The notes under the pieces: generated by a model
What the model saw: the letters and a program-made list of their open reading frames with translations, nothing else
Database searches by the model: none
What the model was told of the DNA's origin: nothing
In this document: piece by piece, positions 1-6,482 of the stretch
Numbering within the stretch: position 1 is the first letter of the stretch
Layout of the letters: every line of letters starts with the position of its first letter
Origin: Candidatus Thorarchaeota archaeon MP11T_1
Lineage (GTDB): Archaea > Asgardarchaeota > Thorarchaeia > Thorarchaeales > Thorarchaeaceae
Direction: 5' to 3'
DNA length: 9,206 nt
NCBI GenBank assembly: GCA_002825515.1
Contig: PJET01000173.1
Location: 1-9,206 of the forward strand
Position numbers and translations under genes: made by a program

Positions 1-222
1 GCTACCATTGATGAAATCGATGGGGCAGGTCTAATCGATCTTGGCTTCAACCAAGTAAGCGACTCAAGATTGTTCGTCACTGTTGGAGGAATGATGAATA
101 TTATTGGACTAATTATGGGAATATCCGGGTACTTTGTTCCTGGTACATTCTTGCCCACTGATACTGACACAATTGTTGAGTGGGGATATGACGAAAAAGA
201 AGAAACAGAATCATCTCCGTGA
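1..222 (+). CDS. C-terminal end of an unidentified membrane protein (partial)
   Basis: An open frame runs from the first base of the window to a TGA at 220-222, giving 73 residues with no start inside a recognisable domain; the gene probably begins upstream of the window. The visible part has an acidic, mostly polar stretch, then one clear hydrophobic segment at about residues 24-46 (LFVTVGG...GISGYFV) that looks like a membrane helix. A short acidic tail ends in EEKEE-like charges and SSP (roughly DEKEETESSP). I do not recognise the family. It reads in the same direction as the PRC-barrel gene 114 bp downstream, but a TATA-like element in between argues for separate transcripts. The hydrophobic helix plus charged tail is the only functional clue. 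It could alternatively be a short protein starting at one of the ATG codons at 91 or 94. Confidence 0.55.
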   Translation, partial: ATIDEIDGAGLIDLGFNQVSDSRLFVTVGGMMNIIGLIMGISGYFVPGTFLPTDTDTIVEWGYDEKEETESSP

Positions 223-303
223 GTGCACGTTGTGGATTTAAGATAGATTTTCAACCCGAGTAAGTGTTACGCTAGAATAGTCCACGTAGTACACACGCTC
301 TTC

Positions 304-312
304 TATATCTTA
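304..312 (+). promoter_or_regulatory. Possible archaeal TATA box for the PRC-barrel gene
   Basis: The element TATATCTTA is centred about 29 bp before the ATG at 337. In archaea the TATA box usually lies about 25 bp upstream of the transcript start, so transcription would begin only a few bases before this ATG, giving a leaderless or near-leaderless mRNA. No SD precedes the ATG, which fits. This is inferred from spacing and base content only. Confidence 0.35.
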
Positions 313-336
313 TTGACTATCTTCTTGTTGAGCACA

Positions 337-570
337 ATGGAAAACGAAGAGATGAAATGGTTACTGAAAGGGAAGATTGTAACTGACTTCAGGGGTTTCC
401 CATTAGGCAAAGTCAAAAAAGTCTGGTTTGACGAAGCGAATGGTCCTCTTGTGATAGTTGAACGTCAAGATATATCCGATGAAAAGCACTCTTGGGAAGC
501 AATTCCATTGAGGGCTGTCGACTCTGTTTCAGAACATGTTCGTCTCAAACCACCAGCTTTTGCTGAATGA
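337..570 (+). CDS. Small PRC-barrel domain protein
   Basis: A 77-residue protein whose whole length matches a single PRC-barrel, a small beta-barrel named after the photosynthetic reaction centre H subunit and RNA-processing factor RimM. Visible hallmarks are the opening strand KGKIVTDFRGFPLGKVKKV, where 'D..G..LGKV' is typical. A WxAIPLRAV segment follows, in the place where family members usually carry 'vP...v'. The C-terminal strand ends in VRLKPP. Archaea often carry several stand-alone copies, and their partners are mostly unknown, so no specific role can be given. I chose ATG 337 because a TATA-like element sits at the right distance for a leaderless start. ATG 352 (MKWLLKG) is the main alternative, and a TTG at 313 would add residues unrelated to the fold. 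The next gene begins 40 bp downstream on the same strand and is probably co-transcribed. Confidence 0.75.
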   Translation: MENEEMKWLLKGKIVTDFRGFPLGKVKKVWFDEANGPLVIVERQDISDEKHSWEAIPLRAVDSVSEHVRLKPPAFAE

Positions 571-597
571 TGATATCACATGCAATGAAACAACTTT

Positions 598-601
598 GGA
601 G
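598..601 (+). promoter_or_regulatory. Shine-Dalgarno site selecting the start of the CxxC protein
   Basis: GGAG lies 9 nt before the ATG at 611. It supports that start over an in-frame ATG at 536, which would overlap the preceding gene by 35 bp and add 25 residues of low-complexity sequence. Confidence 0.5.
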
Positions 602-610
602 TCCGAATAT

Positions 611-940
611 ATGATTCAGAAAAATAAAATGACCGCCTGCAATAATCAACAATCGTTCTCCAGTGAGTCCGATTCAATAAAGATAAACGTCTTCACAAGT
701 TCCTCTTGCGCTTTTTGTAATGATGCACTTGCTGCTGCTAAAAAAGTTGCTAAGAAATTCCACAAATTTGATTTTCCTATTGAGGTGATAGAAACCTCAG
801 TCGAAGAACAGCCAGAGCTAATTGAAGCACTCAACGTTATTGCATTACCTTTGATACTGATTGGTAGTTCACAGATAATTGGCTTGCCGAGTGCGGAGGA
901 AATTGAGTTGATATTGCATAGGAACGTTTTGGCTGGTTAA
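611..940 (+). CDS. Small thioredoxin/glutaredoxin-fold protein with CxxC active site
   Basis: A 109-residue protein, probably a cytosolic thiol-disulfide oxidoreductase or redox carrier. After a polar N-terminal tail of about 22 residues, strand INVFTSSSC leads into the motif CAFC (residues 33-36). This is the redox-active CxxC at the start of the first helix in thioredoxin-fold proteins. A second strand, PIEVIETSVEE, follows. Then comes the cis-proline region NVIALPLILIG (Pro80), which normally faces the CxxC, and 'QIIGLPSAEEIELIL', the usual end of a glutaredoxin-like domain. The fold call is confident; substrate and electron donor are not identifiable. The start is set by a GGAG site, and ATG 629 is also possible. 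It follows the PRC-barrel gene by 40 bp. Its stop is 1 bp from the stop of the convergent amidohydrolase gene, leaving no room for a separate terminator. Confidence 0.75.
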   Translation: MIQKNKMTACNNQQSFSSESDSIKINVFTSSSCAFCNDALAAAKKVAKKFHKFDFPIEVIETSVEEQPELIEALNVIALPLILIGSSQIIGLPSAEEIELILHRNVLAG

Positions 941-941
941 A

Positions 942-1697
942 TTAGAAAAAGGATAATCTAAGAATTACCCATGCATTTTCCTTCATAATTAGCCTGCTTG
1001 TTTCGATATCAAGATCAATCATATTCAAAGCTGCCATGATGTCTGGATATTGACTATGATACCCTGAACCAAAAACGAGTTTACGAACACCAAAATCCTG
1101 CAATACCGCATCAAGAAATACGCGAAGTGGTGACTCGACGATTTTGTAGAATGTTGATGAAAGTTCTAGCCAGATGTTAGGCCGAGACATGAGTGGGATG
1201 AGCTGTGGGAATCCAAATAGACCTCCCATATTCAGGACAACAAACTTACCATCTTGGTGAAGGGTAGAGATTCTGTCCAAGAATGTAATAGTTTCACTTG
1301 TCATAATATCGTTGTGGATATAGATGGGTAAGTCTCTCTTAACAGCTTCATAAACGAGAGATTCAGCAGCAGGGTCTTGCGGATGATATGTTTTTTCATC
1401 TAAAACAAGAGCTCTACAACCTTGGTCAATGAATTCATGAAGTTTTTGTTTTGCTTGAGTGATTGGTCTAGGTACTATCGAGCACGCAGAGAATAGCCGG
1501 TCTGGGTATACTGCTGTTGCTTCCAAATATAATTCTGTACTGATGTCTGGCTCGTGGGGTGTGAGAACTGCTTTGTTAATTCCAAAAGTGTCCATTCTCG
1601 AAATCAGAATATCAACATGCTCTGTATAATTATCTAAATTGACCTCTGATACTTCTGTTCGACCCATACCAAGATGAGTGTGTATATCAGTGGTCAT
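942..1697 (-). CDS. Amidohydrolase_2-type TIM-barrel protein with degenerate metal site
   Basis: A 251-residue protein of the amidohydrolase superfamily (Amidohydrolase_2/TatD-like). The N-terminus TDIHTHLG carries the HxH metal pair (His6, His8), and LPIYIHND at 124-130 supplies the strand-4 or -5 His128. NMGG at 156-159 matches the usual 'H.GG' motif but with Asn for His. LVFGSGYHS at 207-215 matches 'FGSD.P' but with Gly212 for the catalytic Asp. The family call is good; the reaction is unknown. Loss of two ligands means it may use a single metal, or be a non-hydrolytic or binding protein. ATG 1697 was chosen because the residues right after it form the first strand; a TTG one codon upstream is less likely. 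No SD is visible, suggesting a leaderless mRNA. The gene diverges from the SCP2-like gene across a 114-bp region with an inverted repeat, so shared regulation is possible. Confidence 0.75.
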   Translation of the reverse strand: MTTDIHTHLGMGRTEVSEVNLDNYTEHVDILISRMDTFGINKAVLTPHEPDISTELYLEATAVYPDRLFSACSIVPRPITQAKQKLHEFIDQGCRALVLDEKTYHPQDPAAESLVYEAVKRDLPIYIHNDIMTSETITFLDRISTLHQDGKFVVLNMGGLFGFPQLIPLMSRPNIWLELSSTFYKIVESPLRVFLDAVLQDFGVRKLVFGSGYHSQYPDIMAALNMIDLDIETSRLIMKENAWVILRLSFF

Positions 1698-1732
1698 CAA
1701 ACATCATAGTCTGAGTTTACTAAATCACTTTT

Positions 1733-1753
1733 CTATTCATGTGTTATGAATAG
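1733..1753. promoter_or_regulatory. Perfect inverted repeat in the divergent promoter region, possible operator
   Basis: CTATTCAT and its exact reverse complement ATGAATAG flank a 5-nt spacer, giving 8-bp arms with two-fold symmetry. The site lies 36 bp before the amidohydrolase start and 59 bp before the SCP2-like gene. That is where a dimeric regulator could act on both promoters. There is no T-tract beside it, and it lies upstream of both genes, so a terminator role is unlikely. The regulator is unknown. Confidence 0.45.
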
Positions 1754-1792
1754 CTGTCAATAGCATCACCTCTAAATAGCGAATTGAATAGT
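1749..1792. repeat. Cluster of short AATAGC/AATAGT direct repeats
   Basis: AATAGC occurs at 1749-1754, 1759-1764 and 1775-1780, and AATAGT at 1787-1792. All four are on the plus strand within 44 bp of intergenic DNA just before the SCP2-like gene. The first copy overlaps the right arm of the inverted repeat, and the left arm contains the reverse complement CTATT. TAAATAG at 1773-1779 could also serve as a TATA-like element. The repeats are seen directly; a regulatory role is inferred. Confidence 0.4.
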
Positions 1793-1811
1793 TTTCTTTG
1801 AGCTGAACAAT

Positions 1812-2435
1812 ATGGACGACAATGATGTGCCAAAGAATCTGGAGAAAAGCCTTCGTCATATCTCTCAGAGTATAAATAATGATCAATTCATGCTCATGGA
1901 GTATTTAGGTCCTGTCGTAGATGGTTGTAGAGCTGCTCTCAATGTGAGTATTGAGAAAGCTCAAGTCCTACACAAGATGACTGAAGATGAGTTCGAAGAG
2001 CATATTAGTTCTGTATCTGACTCGTTCAGGGATCTAACTATTTGTCTAAAATCTTCAGATACACAGGAAGAGTACTCGATAGTCTTCGATAGAGGAAAAA
2101 CAACAGTATATGGCGAATGCGTTGAACCTGATGTAATCATTGTTGCCAATAATGAAACACTCATTGCAATTTGTGACAGTGACCCAATGATTTCACCAAA
2201 CGAGATCTTAGGAAGTAAGTTGAAAGTGAGTGGGAATGATAATCTGAATATAGTTGAAGGTCTCGGATTTCTCTGCTACCCATCTCTTCTAAGAGTTGCC
2301 ACGTCAGGAGTAGATCCCTCTTCGTTACTAAGCGAGGATGCTGATTCGATTATAATGGCCACAGCTTCTGATTTGGTTGTTAAAATGATAAGAAAGTGGA
2401 TTGATGTTTCAATTTTGAATGCTCATGATGAGTAG
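1812..2435 (+). CDS. SCP2-like (sterol carrier protein 2 fold) domain protein
   Basis: A 207-residue protein, probably cytosolic: no signal peptide or membrane helix is visible. The centre (about residues 73-150) follows the SCP2 pattern. It has alternating strands LTICLKSS, EEYSIVFDRG and TTVYGECVEPDVIIVANNETL, the last being the typical acidic 'D..i.....tl' turn. An acidic loop follows, then EILGSKLKVSGNDN, equivalent to the family's 'f..Gklki.Gd'. SCP2-fold proteins bind lipids, fatty acyl chains or other hydrophobic ligands in a pocket; the ligand here cannot be told. About 70 N-terminal residues are helical-looking and about 55 C-terminal residues follow the core, ending in an amphipathic helix VVKMIRKWIDVSIL. 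The start is the ATG at 1812, with no SD, so a short-leader mRNA is likely. It diverges from the amidohydrolase gene and ends 3 bp from the convergent deacetylase gene. The fold assignment is moderate. Confidence 0.6.
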   Translation: MDDNDVPKNLEKSLRHISQSINNDQFMLMEYLGPVVDGCRAALNVSIEKAQVLHKMTEDEFEEHISSVSDSFRDLTICLKSSDTQEEYSIVFDRGKTTVYGECVEPDVIIVANNETLIAICDSDPMISPNEILGSKLKVSGNDNLNIVEGLGFLCYPSLLRVATSGVDPSSLLSEDADSIIMATASDLVVKMIRKWIDVSILNAHDE

Positions 2436-2438
2436 ATT

Positions 2439-3584
2439 CTAGAGCCCATGATAGGGAAAAACCAATTCCTTCACTCTACGAAGTGATCTCTCGAGATCCA
2501 ATGCAATCTCTTCTCTCGAGAAGTACATCTGGACAACTTCATCTTTATCCCGCAGGAATTCTGGAATGTCATTGTAACCCATTTGGTTGCATGTATCTTT
2601 AAACTCATCAGGTATCCCAAGAGGTATATCCTCATCTAGAATCACTGCGAGAAACAAAGTCCATAGACGGGCAACATTGACTGGATGATACCCACCTCCA
2701 CCCACAGCAAGCCATCCGAGTTTACAGATTTTTGATGACATTTCTCGAAGCTTTTCTATTACTGTTTCATAACCATGAGAAGTATATGTTAAGTGAGCGA
2801 GTGGGTCCATGTAATGTCCATCAACACCCAATTGTGTGATTAGCAGGTCTGGCTCAAAAGCCTCAAAGAGCGGAACAACCACTTCATCAAAAACTCGAAT
2901 TAGCTCTGGTGTCCCAGCACCTGGAATCAATGGAATATTCACGGAGTAACCTACTCCCTCACCCCCGCCAGTTTCATAGATGAATCCTGTTCCAGGAAAG
3001 AGCGTCTGTCCCGTTTGATGCACTGAAATTGTTAGTACCTCTTTGGATCTATAAAACGCATTTTGGACACCATCTCCGTGATGCGCATCAAAATCAAAAT
3101 ACAATACTCTACTCTTCTTCTTTTTGTGAAGCATATTGATTGCGATAGCTATGTCGTTATATATACAGAAACCCGAAGCTGCATTTCTGTGCGCGTGATG
3201 AAGACCACCTGAAATACAGAATGCGTTTGATGCTCCATCCATGATTGTTCTCATCGCATCGAGAGTAGCACCGACATATCTCGCACCTGTTTCATGTATA
3301 AGAGGAAAGATAGGATTGTCTGCAGTCCCTAATCCATAATGAGGGTAGATGTTGTTGTTCGTTCCACTATCCACAACAGCATCAATGAATTCTGAAGAAT
3401 GAAATAGTTCGAGGTCGTTTCGTGTAGCAAGAGTAGGCTCAATCTCTTTTACATTGTCCAATAGTCCAAGATGCTTGGAGAGCATATAAGTCAGTTTAAG
3501 TCTATCAGGCTTTAATGGATGGTCTTTTTTAAACTCATACTCAAGGAGTGCGTTCGAATAGGGATAAACAAGCTTACCTCGCAT
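2439..3584 (-). CDS. Class I-type histone deacetylase family protein (AcuC / acetylpolyamine amidohydrolase-like)
   Basis: A 381-residue zinc deacetylase of the arginase/deacetylase fold, expected to remove acetyl groups from lysine side chains or small acetyl-amines. All catalytic elements are present (numbered from the ATG used here): the His dyad in GGLHHAHRNAASGFC (His129, His130); the zinc ligands in FDFDAHHGDG (Asp166 and His168, with Asp164 in the charge relay); the third ligand Asp255 in GVDGHYMDPL; and the transition-state Tyr299 in GGGGYHP. The N-terminal HPLKPDRL and loop residues also match. The length is usual for AcuC. True substrates could be archaeal histones, Alba, acetyl-CoA synthetase or polyamines; sequence alone cannot decide. 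ATG 3584 is preferred; a GTG one codon earlier is possible. AGGCGAT at 3589-3595 is a near-match SD, 4 nt before the ATG. The gene sits 64 bp downstream of guaA on the same strand, probably as the last gene of the purine transcript, though the AT-rich gap (TTATTATTTT on the coding strand) could hold its own promoter. Confidence 0.9.
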   Translation of the reverse strand: MRGKLVYPYSNALLEYEFKKDHPLKPDRLKLTYMLSKHLGLLDNVKEIEPTLATRNDLELFHSSEFIDAVVDSGTNNNIYPHYGLGTADNPIFPLIHETGARYVGATLDAMRTIMDGASNAFCISGGLHHAHRNAASGFCIYNDIAIAINMLHKKKKSRVLYFDFDAHHGDGVQNAFYRSKEVLTISVHQTGQTLFPGTGFIYETGGGEGVGYSVNIPLIPGAGTPELIRVFDEVVVPLFEAFEPDLLITQLGVDGHYMDPLAHLTYTSHGYETVIEKLREMSSKICKLGWLAVGGGGYHPVNVARLWTLFLAVILDEDIPLGIPDEFKDTCNQMGYNDIPEFLRDKDEVVQMYFSREEIALDLERSLRRVKELVFPYHGL

Positions 3585-3648
3585 CACTATCGCCTTTCAG
3601 CAGAAAATAATAATGTCCTTTCTAAGTCTGTGGGTTGTGAAAATGTTT

Positions 3649-5211
3649 TCAAAACCATTCTATTGTACTTGGTGGTTTTGAAGTGAGGTCGTATACAACA
3701 CGGTTTATTCCTTTTACTTCATTTGCAATCCTCGAAGCTGCTTTTAGGAGTAAAGGCCAAGAAGGAGTGCTCACAGATGCTGTCATCGCATCTCTGCTTT
3801 CTACAATTCTAATAGCTATGGTCTGATCAAATGTACGTTCATCTCCCATAACACCAACTGACCTTACTGGGAGAAGAACGCAGAATGACTGCCAAATGGC
3901 TTTGTATATTGAATCTTTTCTTAGGGTTTCTTGGAGAATCCTGTCCGCATGCTTCAGAACAGCTAACTGCTCTCTTGTAACTGGTCCCCCGATTCTGATT
4001 GCTAGAGATGGACCTGGAAAAGGTTGGCGGTGAATCATATAATCTGGAATGCCGATTTTTAGACCGACTTGCCGGACCTCATCCTTGTACAGATTTCGTA
4101 GAGGTTCTACTAATTTTAGTTTCATCCAGTCAGGTAGCCTAACATTATGCTGGCTCTTGATTACAGCGGTATCCTTACCTGTTGCTGCACTTTCTACTCT
4201 ATCGGGATATATTGTTCCCTGCCCTAGAAATTCGAATCCGCCGTATTTACCTTCCAAATCTTTTGCTTTTCTTTCAAAAACTTCGATGAATTTGTCAGCA
4301 ATAATCCCCCTTTTTTCTTCAGGGTCTTCCACTCCATCTAACGCGTCAACAAATTCATCTCTTGCGTCTATGACAGTGAAATTCTCAAAACCCATTTCAA
4401 TAAATGCTCTTTCGACTTCCTCTTTCTCTCCTTCCCTCAATAGTCCGTTATCAACAAAGACGCAGAATAACCGCTCGCCAATAGCTTCTCTTATCAAAAA
4501 GGCTCCAACTGTGGAATCAACCCCCCCACTGGTTCCCATCAACACGCGTGCATTACCAACTGTTTTTTTGATGTACTCAAGAATTTCACCTATCTGGTCT
4601 TCAGGACTCCAAAAATCTTCATACTTGCATATATCTCTGAGAAACTTTTCCAAAACTGAAAGACCATTTGGAGTATGAGTTACCTCAGGGTGAAATTGAA
4701 CTCCATAGATTTTACATTCACTATCGCAAAATGCAGCTATCCGGTCAGCACCACTTTTTGCTAGAATCTTCAAACCTTCTGGTACGTTGATTACTTCATC
4801 GCTATGACTCATCCAAACTGGTTGGAACCTTTCGAGCCCATTGAGGAGGATTTCATTTTGGATTAGTTCAATCTCTGTCTGACCATACTCGGGATTGCCA
4901 CCTGCTGCAAGCTTTGCTCCAAGATGGACAGCTAAGAGTTGATGACCAAAGCAAATACCTAATGTCTTGATATTCAGTCTAGCAAATATGTTCAGATTAT
5001 TTTTGAAGGTGGAGTCAAGATCTGAAGATGTGACAGTTCGTGGTCCTCCTGAGAGTATAATCCCATTCACTCCAAGGAGACTCTCATCATTAAGTTGTGT
5101 CTGTTGAGGGATAATCTCCGCGTAGACTCCAAGTTCCCTGCATCTTCTGGAAATGAGGTGGGTATATTGTCCTCCATAGTCTATAACTAGGACTTTCTCA
5201 GCTGTAACCAA
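3649..5211 (-). CDS. guaA: GMP synthase (glutamine-hydrolysing), single-chain two-domain form
   Basis: A 520-residue enzyme converting XMP, ATP and glutamine to GMP, the last step of guanylate synthesis. The class I glutamine amidotransferase domain (about 1-195) has the oxyanion loop SGGP (54-57), nucleophile Cys87 in GICFGHQ, and His174/Glu176 in QFHPEV. The ATP-pyrophosphatase domain (about 200-395) has the PP-loop GTSGGVDST (226-234) and GQGTIYPDRVES. The C-terminal dimerisation/XMP domain runs to the end with SVGVMGDERT and KPPSTIEW. Length is standard for a fused GuaA, whereas many Euryarchaeota encode the two halves separately. Oddities: KSQHNVRLP replaces the usual KSHHNVGGLP and is one residue short; FPGPSLA has Ser for Gly; ESRDAMTA has Ala for Gly; and the last residue is Phe where Glu is usual. 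The start is TTG: no ATG precedes the first strand VLVIDYGGQ, and a strong GGAGGAG site lies 6 nt upstream. The gap to purD is 17 bp. Confidence 0.95.
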   Translation of the reverse strand: MVTAEKVLVIDYGGQYTHLISRRCRELGVYAEIIPQQTQLNDESLLGVNGIILSGGPRTVTSSDLDSTFKNNLNIFARLNIKTLGICFGHQLLAVHLGAKLAAGGNPEYGQTEIELIQNEILLNGLERFQPVWMSHSDEVINVPEGLKILAKSGADRIAAFCDSECKIYGVQFHPEVTHTPNGLSVLEKFLRDICKYEDFWSPEDQIGEILEYIKKTVGNARVLMGTSGGVDSTVGAFLIREAIGERLFCVFVDNGLLREGEKEEVERAFIEMGFENFTVIDARDEFVDALDGVEDPEEKRGIIADKFIEVFERKAKDLEGKYGGFEFLGQGTIYPDRVESAATGKDTAVIKSQHNVRLPDWMKLKLVEPLRNLYKDEVRQVGLKIGIPDYMIHRQPFPGPSLAIRIGGPVTREQLAVLKHADRILQETLRKDSIYKAIWQSFCVLLPVRSVGVMGDERTFDQTIAIRIVESRDAMTASVSTPSWPLLLKAASRIANEVKGINRVVYDLTSKPPSTIEWF

Positions 5212-5217
5212 TTGTTA

Positions 5218-5224
5218 CTCCTCC
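5218..5224 (-). promoter_or_regulatory. Strong Shine-Dalgarno site for guaA (decides a TTG start)
   Basis: On the minus strand GGAGGAG is followed by the 6-nt spacer TAACAA and then TTG. No ATG or GTG lies at a suitable distance, so this site is what identifies TTG 5211 as the guaA start. It lies in the 17-bp gap after the purD stop. Confidence 0.8.
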
Positions 5225-5228
5225 ATTC

Positions 5229-6482
5229 CTAGACATGATGAGCAATATCCATCCTGAATCTCACTTTTCCTTTTATTTTTGAAGCATTAGCATATGCAAT
5301 TTCTCTTGCTTGATTTACAGTTTCTCCTTTCCCTAATACTCCTACAGCTCTACTAGCTGTTGTGAAGATTTGCTTGTTCTTTTCATATACTGACGCATAA
5401 TAGAGATCAGCGCTGGTCACTGCACTAGTATCAATTGGGCTATCTTTGGTCACCTCAGTTGTAGGATACCCTTCAGGAACTACATAAACACAAACTGTTG
5501 CAACTTTGTCGAAGTAGACATCAGATAGCCGACCATCAATAATCTGCTGACATATAACATCCATGGATGAATTCAATATAGAAAGAACATTCAGAGCTTC
5601 TGGGTCTCCAAATCGCGCATTATATTCAATGACCTTCAATCCTTGCTCAGTCTTCATGAACTGGCCATAAAGAATGCCTTTGTATTCTGTGTTAGTTATT
5701 TTCTTTATCCTGTCAACTGTTGACTGCATTATTGCTTTTGCAGAAACCAAATCAGTTTCGGAAACATATGATAGTCCATGGTGCTCTGTAGAATAGGATC
5801 CCATCGATCCTGTGTTTGGACCTTTGTCCTTATCGAATGCTCTCTTGTAATCTCTCACTAGAGGCATTGCTACAAGTTTTGTGCCATCAACGAAGGCTTG
5901 AATCGTGAACTCAACACCTTGCAGCTTCTCCTCTAAGACTACTACGCCCTTATTGCTGAGTTCTCCGACAGCATATTTCTCAAGCTCAGAACGTGAATGT
6001 AGATGTTCTCCAAAAATTCTGACTCCCTTTCCGCCTGTTAGGCCATCAGGTTTAACTACAATATTCTCAACACCAATTTCATCCTCGAATTTTCGCAAAT
6101 CATCCAAACTTCTTACAACCGAATACCTTGGGTTCGCCTCTGGAGTCGTGTCTTGTATGATTCTTCGAGCAAAAGATTTGCTTGTTTCAATCATTGCAGC
6201 AGTCTTCCCAGGTGCAACACATGGAACTCCTTGAGAATTAAGAAAGTCTGACACACCGCTCTCAATTGGAGCCTCCGGACCAATAACTGCGTAATCAATC
6301 CCAACGAGATCCGGGAGTTTTCGAAAATCAAGAATGGAGTTTATCGAAACTTTCTTAGCTAAACCTGCTATGCCTGGGTTTAATCGATCCATATGTGCAA
6401 TAAGTTCTACTCCCGAATGAACCAAAGCAGTTGCAATAGCGTGTTCTCGAGCTCCATTACCAACGAGTAGAACGCGATTCAT
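5229..6482 (-). CDS. purD: Phosphoribosylamine-glycine ligase (GAR synthetase)
   Basis: A 417-residue ATP-grasp enzyme that joins glycine to phosphoribosylamine, forming GAR, the second step of de novo purine synthesis. The N-terminal domain carries VGNGAREHA (7-15), followed by NPG (35-37) and VIGPEAPI (66-73). The ATP-grasp core shows VVKPDGLTGGKGV (142-154), the loop DKGPNTGSMGSYS (219-231) and the metal-binding EYNARFGDPE (286-295). The C-terminal part has VYVVPEGYP (332-340) and SRAVGVLGKGET (377-388), ending in the family's FR.DI motif, here FRMDIA. Length is normal for PurD and nothing essential is missing. The ATG overlaps the stop of the upstream purE/M gene by ATGA, with an ideal SD 7 nt upstream, so translation is probably coupled. 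Downstream, guaA follows after 17 bp. Confidence 0.96.
   Translation of the reverse strand: MNRVLLVGNGAREHAIATALVHSGVELIAHMDRLNPGIAGLAKKVSINSILDFRKLPDLVGIDYAVIGPEAPIESGVSDFLNSQGVPCVAPGKTAAMIETSKSFARRIIQDTTPEANPRYSVVRSLDDLRKFEDEIGVENIVVKPDGLTGGKGVRIFGEHLHSRSELEKYAVGELSNKGVVVLEEKLQGVEFTIQAFVDGTKLVAMPLVRDYKRAFDKDKGPNTGSMGSYSTEHHGLSYVSETDLVSAKAIMQSTVDRIKKITNTEYKGILYGQFMKTEQGLKVIEYNARFGDPEALNVLSILNSSMDVICQQIIDGRLSDVYFDKVATVCVYVVPEGYPTTEVTKDSPIDTSAVTSADLYYASVYEKNKQIFTTASRAVGVLGKGETVNQAREIAYANASKIKGKVRFRMDIAHHV

Noticed and set aside
313..336. TTG start for the PRC-barrel gene
   Set aside because: It would place the start at or next to the likely TATA element, and the added residues are not part of the domain.
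223..336. Possible small RNA or riboswitch in the first intergenic gap
   Set aside because: Only a TATA-like element was recognised; no convincing stem-loop or conserved aptamer pattern was found by eye.
536..610. Longer N-terminus for the CxxC protein from ATG 536
   Set aside because: It would overlap the PRC-barrel gene and add residues unrelated to the fold; a GGAG site at proper distance supports ATG 611.
2487..2522. Repeated TCTCTCGAGA at 2487-2496 and 2513-2522
   Set aside because: It is inside the deacetylase gene and explained by similar Ser-Arg-Glu / Glu-Arg-Ser codons; likely coincidence.
3638..3651. Palindrome TGAAAA-TG-TTTTCA at the guaA stop
   Set aside because: It is made of simple A and T runs, has only a 2-nt centre so cannot form a stable hairpin, and partly belongs to the guaA stop codon; no further support for an operator.
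4049..4678. 209-codon plus-strand open frame opposite guaA
   Set aside because: It is antisense to highly conserved GuaA coding sequence, rich in Ser, Pro and Leu as expected for a shadow frame, and resembles no family.
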